The position numbers and the translations under genes were made by a program. 64,000 nt of DNA, from positions 62,001 to 126,000 of the forward strand of contig CAZKNH010000001.1 of the NCBI GenBank assembly GCA_964553875.1. The letters run 5' to 3'. Below, one piece after another: positions 54,191-63,294 of the stretch. The notes under the pieces are model-generated. The model saw nothing but the letters and a program-made list of their open reading frames with translations. It did not search any database and was not told the DNA's origin. How positions within the stretch are numbered: the first letter of the stretch is position 1; each line of letters begins with the position of its first letter. The stretch comes from ZC4RG20 sp964553875. GTDB taxonomy: Bacteria; Pseudomonadota; Gammaproteobacteria; Steroidobacterales; Rariloculaceae.

Positions 54191-57139
54191 ATGCCGAGAC
54201 TTCATTCGACCGTGCGGGCGCTTTGCGCGGCGCTCCTCCTTGCCTTAGCGCCAGACATCGCGGCGCCGCAAGGCCGCGCGCCCGCGGTGGTTCCGTTCGA
54301 CATCGCGAGCGGCCCGCTCGCGGACGCGCTCGAGCGTTTTGCTGAGCAGAGCGGTCTCTCGATCGTCTACTCCTCCGTTTCGGTGCGCGACCGGAGTGCA
54401 CCGGCGGTCGCAGGCGCGATGCCGCCGGCGGCGGCGCTCGACCGGCTCCTCGCCGGCACGGACATCCGTTGGCGCTACGTCGACGACCAGACGGTCGCGC
54501 TCGAGCCGGTGCGGCGCAACGTAGCGCGAGCGATGCTCGAAGCGCGCGACGACGTGCCGTCCGGCGTCGCGGGTCTCGGCGACCTCGAGGTCGTGCACGA
54601 TCCATCGCGACCTGTGCCGCGGGAGCCGAGCGGTGTGCTCTTCGGCATCGGCAAGCCGCTCCTGGAGACGCCGCGTGCGGTGTCGTTCGTAGGGGCGGAG
54701 ACGATCGACCTTCTCGGTCTCTCGGCCGTCGAGGATCTCGTTCGGGTCGTGCCGGGCGTCTACACAACGACACGATGGGGGATTCAGGGCTCGATCGATG
54801 TCCGCAACGTGCCGGCCGACACGTACTTCAGAGGCATGAAGCGGCTCAATCTGCAGGGACACGGGCGCAGCGTCCTCGCTGCCGTCGACGGTATCGAGGT
54901 GGTGAAGGGACCTTCGACGCCGCTCTACGGGATGGGCAAGATCGGCGGCTACACGAACATGGTGCCGCGATCCGTGCGTGCCGCGACTGGCGGCTACTGG
55001 TCGGAGCCGCAAGGCTACGTGCAGATGACGTTCGGCTCCTTCGAGAAGTCGGAGGTGTCCTTCGGCATCGGCGGACCGCTGCCGACGTCGCGTCGGCAGG
55101 GCGGGTACTACGTCTACGGTCTCGTGGAGGAGTCGCACTCGCACGTCGAGCATGTGCCGATACGCCAGCGAGTGCTGCAGGCGTCGTTCACGCTCGACGA
55201 GCTCGTCGGCGATTTTCGGCTCGAAGCGGGCATGAACCTGCAGCGGTCGGGCACCGCGGGCGCGCTGTTGAATCGCTTCACGCAGGAGCTTGCGGACCAT
55301 GGCCGCTACATCCGCGGCGTTCCGCTCGTCGACCTCGACGTCGACGGGAATGGCAGCATCGGATTCCTCGAAATGCACGCGCGTTCGCCGGTCGAGGGCA
55401 AAGTGTCCGCAGGCAATCGACCGCTCCAGCAGTACTGGGCCTGGCCGACCGATGCGGACGGCGTTCCGCTCCCGGTCGAGCGCTTTCCGACAGCCGCCGG
55501 CATTCCGCAGTCCCTGTACGACTATCTGCTCGAGCACCCGGAGGCCGATCCGACCGGGTTGCTGAGAGCTCAGGGACCGGGCGGGCCCGTGCCGATCTCG
55601 GGGCGAGTGCCCGTCGGGTTCGCGCTCGATCCGCGGACGGTTGGATACGGCCAGCTCGACCCGAGCCGGCCCGGCGCGCTCGAGCGCGAGCTCGAGGCCG
55701 ATTTCGTCACGCTGTATCTCGATCTGATCGACGACGCCGATCCGAGCCTCACGGTCAAGAACCAGCTGTTCTTCGACGCGATGCAGCAGCACAAGCTGTC
55801 CGAGCTGCCGTTCAGCCAGCGGCAGGACGTCTACGTCGTCGAGGACAAGCTGACGGTCACCCGCGTTTTCGATCGCCTGCCCGGCTGGATCGACGTCCAA
55901 GCCCTCGCGACCGCGAACGTCCGCTACACGTCGTCGAAGGGCCGATCGTCGAGCGGAGACTACGCGACGCATCGCTCGGACGCGATGCACGGTGTCGACG
56001 GTGCGCTGTCTCCGGGCGCGCGGTTCGCGACGAGCCTGATAGACGACCGCGTCTACGACGGCGGGATGCCGTGGACCGCGCACTATGCCACGGACGCGCT
56101 CGAGATCGGCGCCGCAATGATCGTCGACGTCGTGCTGAACGATCGGACGACGCTCACGCTCGGCGCGCGATTCGACCGCTCGAAGGCGAGCAACGTCGAT
56201 TACGGCGGCGTCGTCGATCTCTCCGCGGGGAGCGCCGAGAATCCGGTCGTGCTGCAGGCCGAGGATCGACATGCGAGCGGCTGGGACAGCGGCGTGTCGT
56301 GGAGCTTGAGCGTCTCGCGGCGATTCGGCGCGGGTTTCCATCCGTACCTGACGGTCGGCGAATCGACGCTCGCGCTCGACGGGAACAACAACAAGTACAG
56401 CAACGACGTGATCGAGCACGGGCACATCGGCAAGGCGAGGCTCGCGGAGATCGGGCTCAAGGCGGCGTTGCTCGACGACCGTCTGTACTTTTCCGTGGCG
56501 GGCTACCAGCAGGCGCGCCGCGACGCGCGGCTCGGCGACCCGACGGGCGTTCTCACCGCTTATGTTTCGGCGACGTCGACGGAGGGCTGGGAGGCGGAGC
56601 TCGGCTGGACGCCGACGCGGAACCTGTCGTTCTCGCTCTACGCGTTGCAGCAGGTGACCCGCTACACGCCGAACGTCGGCGAGCCGATCATGGTTGATGC
56701 TCGCGTACTCGGATTCCGCGACGTGATCGACGCCGACGGAAACGTGATCTATCCGGCCGAGGCGTTCCTGTACGGCGGCCGCAGCTTCCTCGTGCTGCCG
56801 GACGGTTTCGACGAGTACGAGCAAAAGCAGGGCAACCCGGGCTCACAGCACGGCTTCCTGTTCCGCTACGAGCTTCCGAGCGGCCTCGGGTTCACGTTGA
56901 GCGGCAATCACTTCTCGAGCACGTACAGCGGACGCCTCAAGCTCGTCGAGATGCCTGCGGCGAACGTGCTGAACGCGGGCGTCTACCTGAACCGCGGCGA
57001 TTGGCAGCTCAAGTGGGACGTGTGGAATCTGCTCGACGAGCGCTACTTCCGCGCCCGCACCGGCGACACGCTCGGCGACGTGCTCGTGTCGGCGATGCCC
57101 GGGCGGCGGTGGCAGGCGTCCGTCAGAGTATGCTTCTAG
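54191..57139 (+). CDS. STN-domain TonB-dependent receptor with EF-hand-type loop
   Basis: A 982-residue outer-membrane receptor and signal transducer. After a signal peptide (ALCAALLLALAPDIAA), residues about 30-110 form a secretin/TonB N-terminal (STN) domain (FDIASGPLADALERFAEQSGLSIVYSS) that contacts FecR. The plug follows (IDVRNVPADTYFRGMKRLNLQG, GIEVVKGPSTPLYGMGKIGG), then the barrel ending ASVRVCF. At 383-394 is DVDGNGSIGFLE, a perfect EF-hand-type calcium loop in a likely surface region. The protein is closely paralogous to the receptor at 58125, including the loop and its flanks. Start 54191 begins the signal peptide. Confidence 0.92.
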   Translation: MPRLHSTVRALCAALLLALAPDIAAPQGRAPAVVPFDIASGPLADALERFAEQSGLSIVYSSVSVRDRSAPAVAGAMPPAAALDRLLAGTDIRWRYVDDQTVALEPVRRNVARAMLEARDDVPSGVAGLGDLEVVHDPSRPVPREPSGVLFGIGKPLLETPRAVSFVGAETIDLLGLSAVEDLVRVVPGVYTTTRWGIQGSIDVRNVPADTYFRGMKRLNLQGHGRSVLAAVDGIEVVKGPSTPLYGMGKIGGYTNMVPRSVRAATGGYWSEPQGYVQMTFGSFEKSEVSFGIGGPLPTSRRQGGYYVYGLVEESHSHVEHVPIRQRVLQASFTLDELVGDFRLEAGMNLQRSGTAGALLNRFTQELADHGRYIRGVPLVDLDVDGNGSIGFLEMHARSPVEGKVSAGNRPLQQYWAWPTDADGVPLPVERFPTAAGIPQSLYDYLLEHPEADPTGLLRAQGPGGPVPISGRVPVGFALDPRTVGYGQLDPSRPGALERELEADFVTLYLDLIDDADPSLTVKNQLFFDAMQQHKLSELPFSQRQDVYVVEDKLTVTRVFDRLPGWIDVQALATANVRYTSSKGRSSSGDYATHRSDAMHGVDGALSPGARFATSLIDDRVYDGGMPWTAHYATDALEIGAAMIVDVVLNDRTTLTLGARFDRSKASNVDYGGVVDLSAGSAENPVVLQAEDRHASGWDSGVSWSLSVSRRFGAGFHPYLTVGESTLALDGNNNKYSNDVIEHGHIGKARLAEIGLKAALLDDRLYFSVAGYQQARRDARLGDPTGVLTAYVSATSTEGWEAELGWTPTRNLSFSLYALQQVTRYTPNVGEPIMVDARVLGFRDVIDADGNVIYPAEAFLYGGRSFLVLPDGFDEYEQKQGNPGSQHGFLFRYELPSGLGFTLSGNHFSSTYSGRLKLVEMPAANVLNAGVYLNRGDWQLKWDVWNLLDERYFRARTGDTLGDVLVSAMPGRRWQASVRVCF
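55337..55372 (+). other. EF-hand-type calcium-binding loop, receptor 1
   Basis: Twelve codons encode DVDGNGSIGFLE. The 1, 3, 5 and 12 positions are D, D, N and E, position 6 is Gly and position 8 is Ile: the full EF-hand loop pattern. It is absent from ordinary siderophore receptors. Confidence 0.7.
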
Positions 57140-57173
57140 CCGCCGAACGTCCGCCGCGCCCGCAGAGCGACGG

Positions 57174-57941
57174 CTAGTCGCTCGCTCGGCGAGCTGCCGC
57201 GACGAGGTCGAGAAACCCTCCAGCGCCCATCGCACCCGGGACGATCGCGTCGCCCACGACGTAAGTGGGTGTGCCTTCGATCCCGAGGGCCTCTGCAAGG
57301 CGCATGTTCTCTTCGAGAATCGCTCGTACCTCGGGGCTCTTTGCGTCCTGCTCGATGCGGTCCACGTCGAGCCCCATCGTCGCCGCGACCTCGAGCGCTG
57401 TCGTGCGGTCGATTCGTCCCTCCATGCCGAGGAGCCTCGAATGGAACGTCGCATACGCGTCGCCATTCGGTACCTGCATCTTGACCGCGACGCCGACCTC
57501 CGCTGCCTCGAGCGAGTCGATGCCGAGAATCGGAAAATCCTTGAGCACCAACCTGACGTCGCGATCCGTGCTCAAGAGCTCGAGCTTCCCGGCGAGTGCC
57601 CTCTTACAGAACGCGCAGTTGTAGTCGAAAAACTCGACGACGGTGACGTCGCCGTCCGGGTTCCCGAGCACGATATCGGATCCCGACTCGAGGAGCGCTT
57701 CTTCGTGCAACGCGAGAGCCGATTTGCGCCGAGCGATCTCCGCGGCGGTGCGGCGCCTGCCGAGCTCGTCTTGCATTGCCTCGAGGATCTCCGGGTGATC
57801 GAGCAGATAGCTGTGCACGATCTGCTCTATCTCGGGGCGAACGTCCGAGGAGCCACGGTCCTCTCGGTCCTGAAAGATCTCAAGAGCCAGCACGCTGGCC
57901 AGTGCCGCGGCCGACATCCCGACGGCCAAGAGCTGCTTCAT
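57174..57941 (-). CDS. DsbA-family thiol oxidoreductase (DsbD/Com1-like)
   Basis: A 255-residue exported protein with a signal or anchor at about 2-20. An N-terminal helical segment (RPEIEQIVHSYLLDHPEILEAMQDEL, Com1-type) precedes a thioredoxin-like fold with CAFC at 109-112 (FFDYNCAFCKRA) and the cis-Pro loop GIEGTPTYVVGD. The PxxxxDHPEIL lead is typical of ScsC/Com1-type DsbA proteins, some of which are isomerases. It is convergent with the STN receptor and divergent from the second receptor. Being set in a locus whose exported amidase is Cys-rich, it may fold that enzyme. Confidence 0.9.
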   Translation of the reverse strand: MKQLLAVGMSAAALASVLALEIFQDREDRGSSDVRPEIEQIVHSYLLDHPEILEAMQDELGRRRTAAEIARRKSALALHEEALLESGSDIVLGNPDGDVTVVEFFDYNCAFCKRALAGKLELLSTDRDVRLVLKDFPILGIDSLEAAEVGVAVKMQVPNGDAYATFHSRLLGMEGRIDRTTALEVAATMGLDVDRIEQDAKSPEVRAILEENMRLAEALGIEGTPTYVVGDAIVPGAMGAGGFLDLVAAARRASD

Positions 57942-58124
57942 GATGACGAGCTCGACGACGATCCGTACGAAAGCTCAGACGACCGAAGACGACGCTCCCC
58001 TACCCGGAAAGCGAAAGGCCGATCACTTTCCGCAGAAGGTAGGGTTCGTAGATGCGCAAACGTCTCGGCTTGCAAGAGAGCCGCGCAAATCGTTTCGTCG
58101 CGCGGCGCGTAGGAGAGCAAGGAG

Positions 58125-60878
58125 ATGCTTGAGCCGTTCCGCATGGGTCACGTCAAGATGACGGTGTTGGGTTGGGCGATTGCCGTCGCATGTCTGGGAG
58201 CGTGCGCATCGGCCGCGATGGGGCAGGACGCGGCCGAGGATGACGACGGTGATGTCGCTTCTTTGAGCGGCATCGAGGTCGTGGACGACCCACTCCGCAT
58301 TCTGCCGAACGAGATCAGCGCTTCGTCCTTCGGATTCGCGAAGCCGATCCTCGATACGCCGCGATCGGTCTCGTTCGTGAGTCAGGAGACGATCGAGCTG
58401 TTCGGGCTCTCGTCCGTCGAGGATCTGGGGCGCGTAACGCCCAGCGTGTTCACGCCGTCGCGCTACGGCATCCAGGGCTCCGTCGACGTTCGCGGAGTCT
58501 CGGCAGATACGTATATCCGCGGCATGAAGCGGCTGACGCTGCAGGGCAACGCCCGCAGCGTCCTTGCCGCAATGGATGCGATCGAGGTCGTCAAGGGGCC
58601 GCCGTCGCCGATCTACGGAATGGGCAAGATCGGCGGCTACACGAACTTCACGCCGAAGTCCGGCCGCGCCGCGATCGGCGGCTACCTGCCGAGCATGCAG
58701 GGATTCGCTCAGATCATCTCGGGCACCGGCGGACGGGACAGGCGGGAATTCACGGCCGGCGTCGGCGGCCCCATGCAGCTCTTCGGCAAGCAGGGCGGCT
58801 ATTACGTGTTCGGCCTGCTCGAAGATTCGCAGTCGTTCTACAAGGCGACGCCCTACTCGCAGAAGCTGCTGCAGGCCGCGACGTCGATCGACCGGGGCAT
58901 CGGGCGCTTTCGCGTCGAGGCGGGCGTCAACTATCAGGATGGTGTGACTGCCGGTGCGCTCTCCTCCCGCGTCACTCAGGATCTCGTCGATAACGGCAGG
59001 TACATCGCTGGAACCCCGCTCGTCAATCTCGATCTCAACGGCAACGGAAGAATCGGTTACTACGAGATGCATCGGGCTTCGCCGGTGCGAGGAAATCTAT
59101 CTTCCGGAAATCAGCCGCTGGTCCAGGTCTTCGACTGGCCGACGGACGAGAACGGAAACTATCTGCCGCTCGATCAGTTCCCCAAGATCCCGGGTATTCC
59201 GGAGTCGCTCTACGACTACCTGACGGAGCATCCGGAAGCCGATCCGACGGGGGTGCTGCGCGCCCAGGGGATCGGCGGACCGGTGCCCCGTTCGGGTTAC
59301 ATCCCCGTCGGCTTCTTCCTCGATCCTCGCACCGTTCGCGTCGTGACGCTCACGGAGGATCAGCGCAGGCGCGCCGGCGCTCACGAGCGCGAGCTTCGAG
59401 CGCTGTTCACGACCGGGTTCTTCGATCTCGTCTACGACGAGAACCCGGATTTCACGATGAAGAACCAGCTGTTCTACGACAGCATGGATCAGTACAAGGT
59501 GTCGAATCAGCCGCTGTACCTGACCAACGACGTGAGCGTCATGGAGAACAAGTTCACCGTGACGAAGCGGCTCTTGAAGCTTCCGTCGTGGATCAGCGTC
59601 AACACGCTCGGATCGATCAACGTGCGCCGCACGGAATCGAGAACTTCGTCCGGTATCGGCGGTGACCTCTCGCGCACGCGCGTCGACATTACCGATCCGA
59701 ACTGGGTAGACACCTACAGGACGCCGAACACGACGTTCGCCACGGCCCGCGACAACCCGGATCTCAACAATGACGGCACGTGGTACGCGCAGCGCGGAAA
59801 GACGGTCTTTACCGAGTACGGCATCGGCCTGCTGTTCGACGTCGACTTCCTGCGCGGCCGCGTAAACCTCCTTGCCGGCGGGCGGTACGACTACTCGAAG
59901 GCCAGGAATCACGAGTACGCGGGCACGTACAACGTCAACACCGGAACTTCCGAGAATCCGGGCGCGTTCCGCACGAGCACAACGTCGGCGCACGGCTCCG
60001 ACAGCGGCACTTCGTGGAGCGTCAGCCTTTCGTATCGGGCGGGCGACGGCATTCGACCTTACGTGACCATCGCGCACTCGAGCCTCACGCTCGACCAGAA
60101 CAACAACCGCATCAATAACGAGGTCATCCAGTCGGGGCATATCGGCCAGGCCGAGCTCAAGGAATACGGCGTCAAGTACAGCGCGCTCGGCGAGCGTCTG
60201 TTCCTGAGCGTCGCGAATTACGAGCAGACCCGGACGGACGTCACCGCCGATCCGGATGACCCGACGCTCAATGCCGAGGTGACGTCCACGCGGGCCCGCG
60301 GCACCGAGCTCGAGCTCAAGATCGTGCCGCGCTCGGGCCTGACCCTTTCGCTCTTTGCGCTGAAGCAGGAGACGCTGTTCCGCCCGATCACGGGCGGCAC
60401 ATTCGCGATCGACGCGCGGCATCTCGGCTTCATGGACGTGATCGATCCCGAGACCGGAGAGGTCATCTATCCGGCGGAGGCGTTCCTCTACGGCGGTATC
60501 GCGAACATCGAAATGCCGGACGGGCTGGCGGAGTTCGAGGTGCGGCCGACTCAGCCCGAACGCCAGGCCGGTGCGACGGTGACGTTCCAGTTCCCGCGCG
60601 GTAGCGGCGTCCTCTCGGGGCTCGGATTCACCTTCAGCGGCAACTATCAGTCGGACGTCTGCGGCGGACGTCTCTGTCTCATCACGCTGCCTTCGGTGAA
60701 GACGTACAACTTCGGCGTGTTCAAGACCTTCGACTCGATCGACTTCAAGTTCGACGTGACGAACGTGACCGACGAGCGCTACTACAACCCGAGGCTCTAC
60801 GTCAACGCAGCGGACATGCTTCTGAGCGCGATGCCGGGAAGGTCGTATGCCCTCACGGCGAAGGTCAACTTCAGGTAG
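58125..60878 (+). CDS. TonB-dependent receptor without STN domain, with EF-hand-type loop
   Basis: A 917-residue receptor. The signal is in residues about 12-35 (MTVLGWAIAVACLGACASAAMGQ). The plug has VDVRGVSADTYIRGMKRLTLQG and DAIEVVKGPPSPIYGMGKIGGYTN, strongly like the STN receptor; shared segments include ESLYDYLTEHPEADPTGVL and the YIPVGFFLDPRTV region. It lacks the STN domain, so it does not signal itself. DLNGNGRIGYYE at 303-314 is an EF-hand-type calcium loop at the equivalent position. ATG 58125 has AAGGAG abutting it; ATG 58158 is an alternative start. Confidence 0.9.
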   Translation: MLEPFRMGHVKMTVLGWAIAVACLGACASAAMGQDAAEDDDGDVASLSGIEVVDDPLRILPNEISASSFGFAKPILDTPRSVSFVSQETIELFGLSSVEDLGRVTPSVFTPSRYGIQGSVDVRGVSADTYIRGMKRLTLQGNARSVLAAMDAIEVVKGPPSPIYGMGKIGGYTNFTPKSGRAAIGGYLPSMQGFAQIISGTGGRDRREFTAGVGGPMQLFGKQGGYYVFGLLEDSQSFYKATPYSQKLLQAATSIDRGIGRFRVEAGVNYQDGVTAGALSSRVTQDLVDNGRYIAGTPLVNLDLNGNGRIGYYEMHRASPVRGNLSSGNQPLVQVFDWPTDENGNYLPLDQFPKIPGIPESLYDYLTEHPEADPTGVLRAQGIGGPVPRSGYIPVGFFLDPRTVRVVTLTEDQRRRAGAHERELRALFTTGFFDLVYDENPDFTMKNQLFYDSMDQYKVSNQPLYLTNDVSVMENKFTVTKRLLKLPSWISVNTLGSINVRRTESRTSSGIGGDLSRTRVDITDPNWVDTYRTPNTTFATARDNPDLNNDGTWYAQRGKTVFTEYGIGLLFDVDFLRGRVNLLAGGRYDYSKARNHEYAGTYNVNTGTSENPGAFRTSTTSAHGSDSGTSWSVSLSYRAGDGIRPYVTIAHSSLTLDQNNNRINNEVIQSGHIGQAELKEYGVKYSALGERLFLSVANYEQTRTDVTADPDDPTLNAEVTSTRARGTELELKIVPRSGLTLSLFALKQETLFRPITGGTFAIDARHLGFMDVIDPETGEVIYPAEAFLYGGIANIEMPDGLAEFEVRPTQPERQAGATVTFQFPRGSGVLSGLGFTFSGNYQSDVCGGRLCLITLPSVKTYNFGVFKTFDSIDFKFDVTNVTDERYYNPRLYVNAADMLLSAMPGRSYALTAKVNFR
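59031..59066 (+). other. EF-hand-type calcium-binding loop, receptor 2
   Basis: Twelve codons encode DLNGNGRIGYYE: D, N, N and E at positions 1, 3, 5 and 12, Gly at 6 and Ile at 8. It lies at the same place relative to conserved flanks as the loop in receptor 1 but differs in sequence, so the pattern has been kept while surrounding bases diverged. Confidence 0.7.
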
Positions 60879-60932
60879 AGGAAGCAGGCGCGACTCGCGC
60901 CGACCGAACACTCACGTCAACAAAGAAAGGAA

Positions 60933-63227
60933 ATGAAGATGACGCTAGAGCTTCGACCCGGATCGGGGACGACTCGTCTTCCGGCGGCCTTCGCGTGCCT
61001 GATCGCGGCGGTGCCGACCGCGGTGTGCGCTCAGTCTTTTCGCATCGAGGAGGCGTCGATCGCGGACATCCACGAGGCGATCAAGGCCGGAGAGGTGACG
61101 TGTGAAGGTGTCGTGCGTGCCTATCTCGAGCGAGTGAAAGCGTACAACGGCACGTGCACCCGACTCGTCACCGAGGACGGTCAAGACGTTCCTGCCGTTC
61201 CTGGAACGATGCGCGGAGGTGCGCCGCTGACGTTTCCGACCGAGACCGTCGCCGTGTCGGCCCTGCTGCCGGACTACGACAAGTACAAAGGCCCGCCGCT
61301 CGAATTCGGGCGCATGGAGCCGACGAAGTCCGATCCCGCCGTCTATCAGCAGTACGGCATGAGGGTCGGCGTGCCGAACGCCGGGCAAGTCAACGCGCTC
61401 GAGACGATCAATCTGCGCGGCGAGCGTTCGGTGACGTGCAAGGCCGAGTGCGACGCCCATCCTTCCACGGGACCGCTGCCCGCGACGTGTCCGAAAGTGT
61501 GCGATTCGTTCCGGCAGCAGCCGGATGCCATCGAGCGCGCACAGGAGCTCGATCGACTGTACGGGCGCAACCCGGACCTCGAGAAGATGCCGATGTACTG
61601 CGTCGTCTTCTCGTGGAAGAACTGGTACGACGCGACCGACATGCGCTCCACGGGCGGCATGGACGTCGACTTCGCGATGGACGCGCCGCCCGCGGATTCG
61701 CCCGATATCGCCGAGCTCCGAGCGAAAGGTGCGATCAGCTTCGCGATTGCAACCGCGAATCGCGCGCAGGCGTCCGCCGATGGACCGGAGAAGCCGACAA
61801 CCGTGTTTCTCGCGGACAACCTCGGATTCGGCTCGTGGGGCGGTCAGCCTTGCAATCCTTACGACACGGAGCGCGTGCCCAGAGGTTCGAGCTCGGGCTC
61901 GGGTGTCTCGGTCGCAGCGAATCTCGTCACGTGCTCGATCTGTGAGCAGTCGGGCGGTTCGTGCAAGGGCCCGGCCGGAAGAAACAACGTCGTGAACCTT
62001 CTTCCGACGAAGGGCGTCATGATGGACGGCGGGTACGGCTACCAGAAGCTCGGCGACAGAGCCGGCATCCACTGCAAGACGGTCGAGGATGCAGTGCAGG
62101 TTCTCGACGCCGCGAAGGGTTTCGATTCACGGGACATCTACAGCGCGTTGCCGCCGAGAATGATTCCCGACGAGCCGTACGGGAGCTTCCTCGTCCGCGA
62201 CGAAGACGTGCCCCAGAAGCCGCTCGCGGGGATGCGGATCGGGATCGTGCGCGAGTTCATGGTCAAGCATACGAAGAACGACGAGGCGATCTCGGACCAG
62301 CTCGACCGCGAGATCAAGGCGGTTCTGCGCGACAAGCTCGGCGCGGAGCTCGTCGAATCGTTCGATCCGAAGTACGGCGACGACCCCGACGTGCCGAACA
62401 TGAAGTACACGTTCCAGGATGCGATCTCCGAAGTATTGCCTCTGATCGTTCCGGAGTACTTCTGGCAGCGAACGCCGACAGGCGAGCTCGAGTTCGCCGT
62501 GCCGGGCTGGGACGTGACCTCGACGGAGTATCTCGTCGCACTGTCGCTCCGTCAGGCGCCGCTCTCCGAGAAGCTTCACATGCGGCGCATCAGCAAGAAC
62601 GCAGCCCAGTTCGAGGGAGCGCTGGCCTGGGACCGATACCTTGCATTGCGAGGGGACGAGCGGGTTCGTGACTGGGCAAGCTGGGTCGAGAACGCGAAGT
62701 TCGACAGCGATGAGCTGCGCGCGAGAGCCGTGAACGTCCTGTCGGTGAAGGATCCGCGGATCGCCGCGGACGACATCAGCTACGTGAAGATGCAGACGGC
62801 GTTGCGGCTGATCGTGCAGAAGGTCATGGACGAGAACGGCATCGACGTATTCGTCAATCCCGAGCAGACGACGCCGCCGTACAAGCTTGGCGGTCCCTCG
62901 GAGCCCGAGGTCGATTACCGCGAGTCGAACGGGTGCTGCCAGGGTCTTACGCCGATGATCGGCGGGCCCGAGATCGAGGTCCCGGCAGGCTATACGCACG
63001 TCGTCTACGAGCCGCAGTACGTGCTGAGCGAGGACGGCACGACGTACTACGCCGTGACGGGCAGCGAGCGTTCGATCCTGCCTCATCCGATGCCCATCAG
63101 CCTGATGTTCTGGGCGGGCGCGGGGCATGACCCGAACGTCATCAAGGCCGCTTCGGCGTACGAGTCGGCGACTCATCATCGCGTGCCGCCGCCCGCGTTC
63201 GGTCCGGTCAAGTCCGAAGGGAAGTAG
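60933..63227 (+). CDS. Exported cysteine-rich amidase-signature enzyme
   Basis: A 764-residue amidase with a Sec signal (residues about 14-33). The Ser-Ser-Lys triad is recognisable: Lys229 in FSWKNWYD, the Gly/Ser loop RGSSSGSG (317-324) with the cis-Ser, and Ser343 in CEQSGGSCKGPA (337-348). It is longer than usual (about 450-550). An early insert has four closely spaced Cys (TCKAECD...TCPKVCD), and further Cys occur at TCSIC and NGCC. Such a disulfide-rich build is unusual in this family. AGGA lies upstream of ATG 60933 or 60939. It follows the receptor by 54 bases and is probably co-transcribed. Confidence 0.9.
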   Translation: MKMTLELRPGSGTTRLPAAFACLIAAVPTAVCAQSFRIEEASIADIHEAIKAGEVTCEGVVRAYLERVKAYNGTCTRLVTEDGQDVPAVPGTMRGGAPLTFPTETVAVSALLPDYDKYKGPPLEFGRMEPTKSDPAVYQQYGMRVGVPNAGQVNALETINLRGERSVTCKAECDAHPSTGPLPATCPKVCDSFRQQPDAIERAQELDRLYGRNPDLEKMPMYCVVFSWKNWYDATDMRSTGGMDVDFAMDAPPADSPDIAELRAKGAISFAIATANRAQASADGPEKPTTVFLADNLGFGSWGGQPCNPYDTERVPRGSSSGSGVSVAANLVTCSICEQSGGSCKGPAGRNNVVNLLPTKGVMMDGGYGYQKLGDRAGIHCKTVEDAVQVLDAAKGFDSRDIYSALPPRMIPDEPYGSFLVRDEDVPQKPLAGMRIGIVREFMVKHTKNDEAISDQLDREIKAVLRDKLGAELVESFDPKYGDDPDVPNMKYTFQDAISEVLPLIVPEYFWQRTPTGELEFAVPGWDVTSTEYLVALSLRQAPLSEKLHMRRISKNAAQFEGALAWDRYLALRGDERVRDWASWVENAKFDSDELRARAVNVLSVKDPRIAADDISYVKMQTALRLIVQKVMDENGIDVFVNPEQTTPPYKLGGPSEPEVDYRESNGCCQGLTPMIGGPEIEVPAGYTHVVYEPQYVLSEDGTTYYAVTGSERSILPHPMPISLMFWAGAGHDPNVIKAASAYESATHHRVPPPAFGPVKSEGK

Positions 63228-63233
63228 GGTGAA

Positions 63234-63274
63234 CGCGGGTTGGGCCGTCTAGACCACTGACATCCCAACCCGCG
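63234..63274 (+). terminator. 11-bp perfect hairpin between the two amidases
   Basis: CGCGGGTTGGG (63234-63244) and CCCAACCCGCG (63264-63274) pair perfectly across a 19-base loop. No T-run follows, so it may be an attenuator or mRNA-processing/stability element that lowers expression of the second amidase. Confidence 0.6.
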
Positions 63275-63294
63275 AGAAGAACGAAGGAAAGCCC

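Noticed and set aside
54245..56824. Long antisense frame over the STN receptor, and a similar one at 59097-60911
   Set aside because: Both are low-complexity Arg-rich shadows of well-supported receptors.
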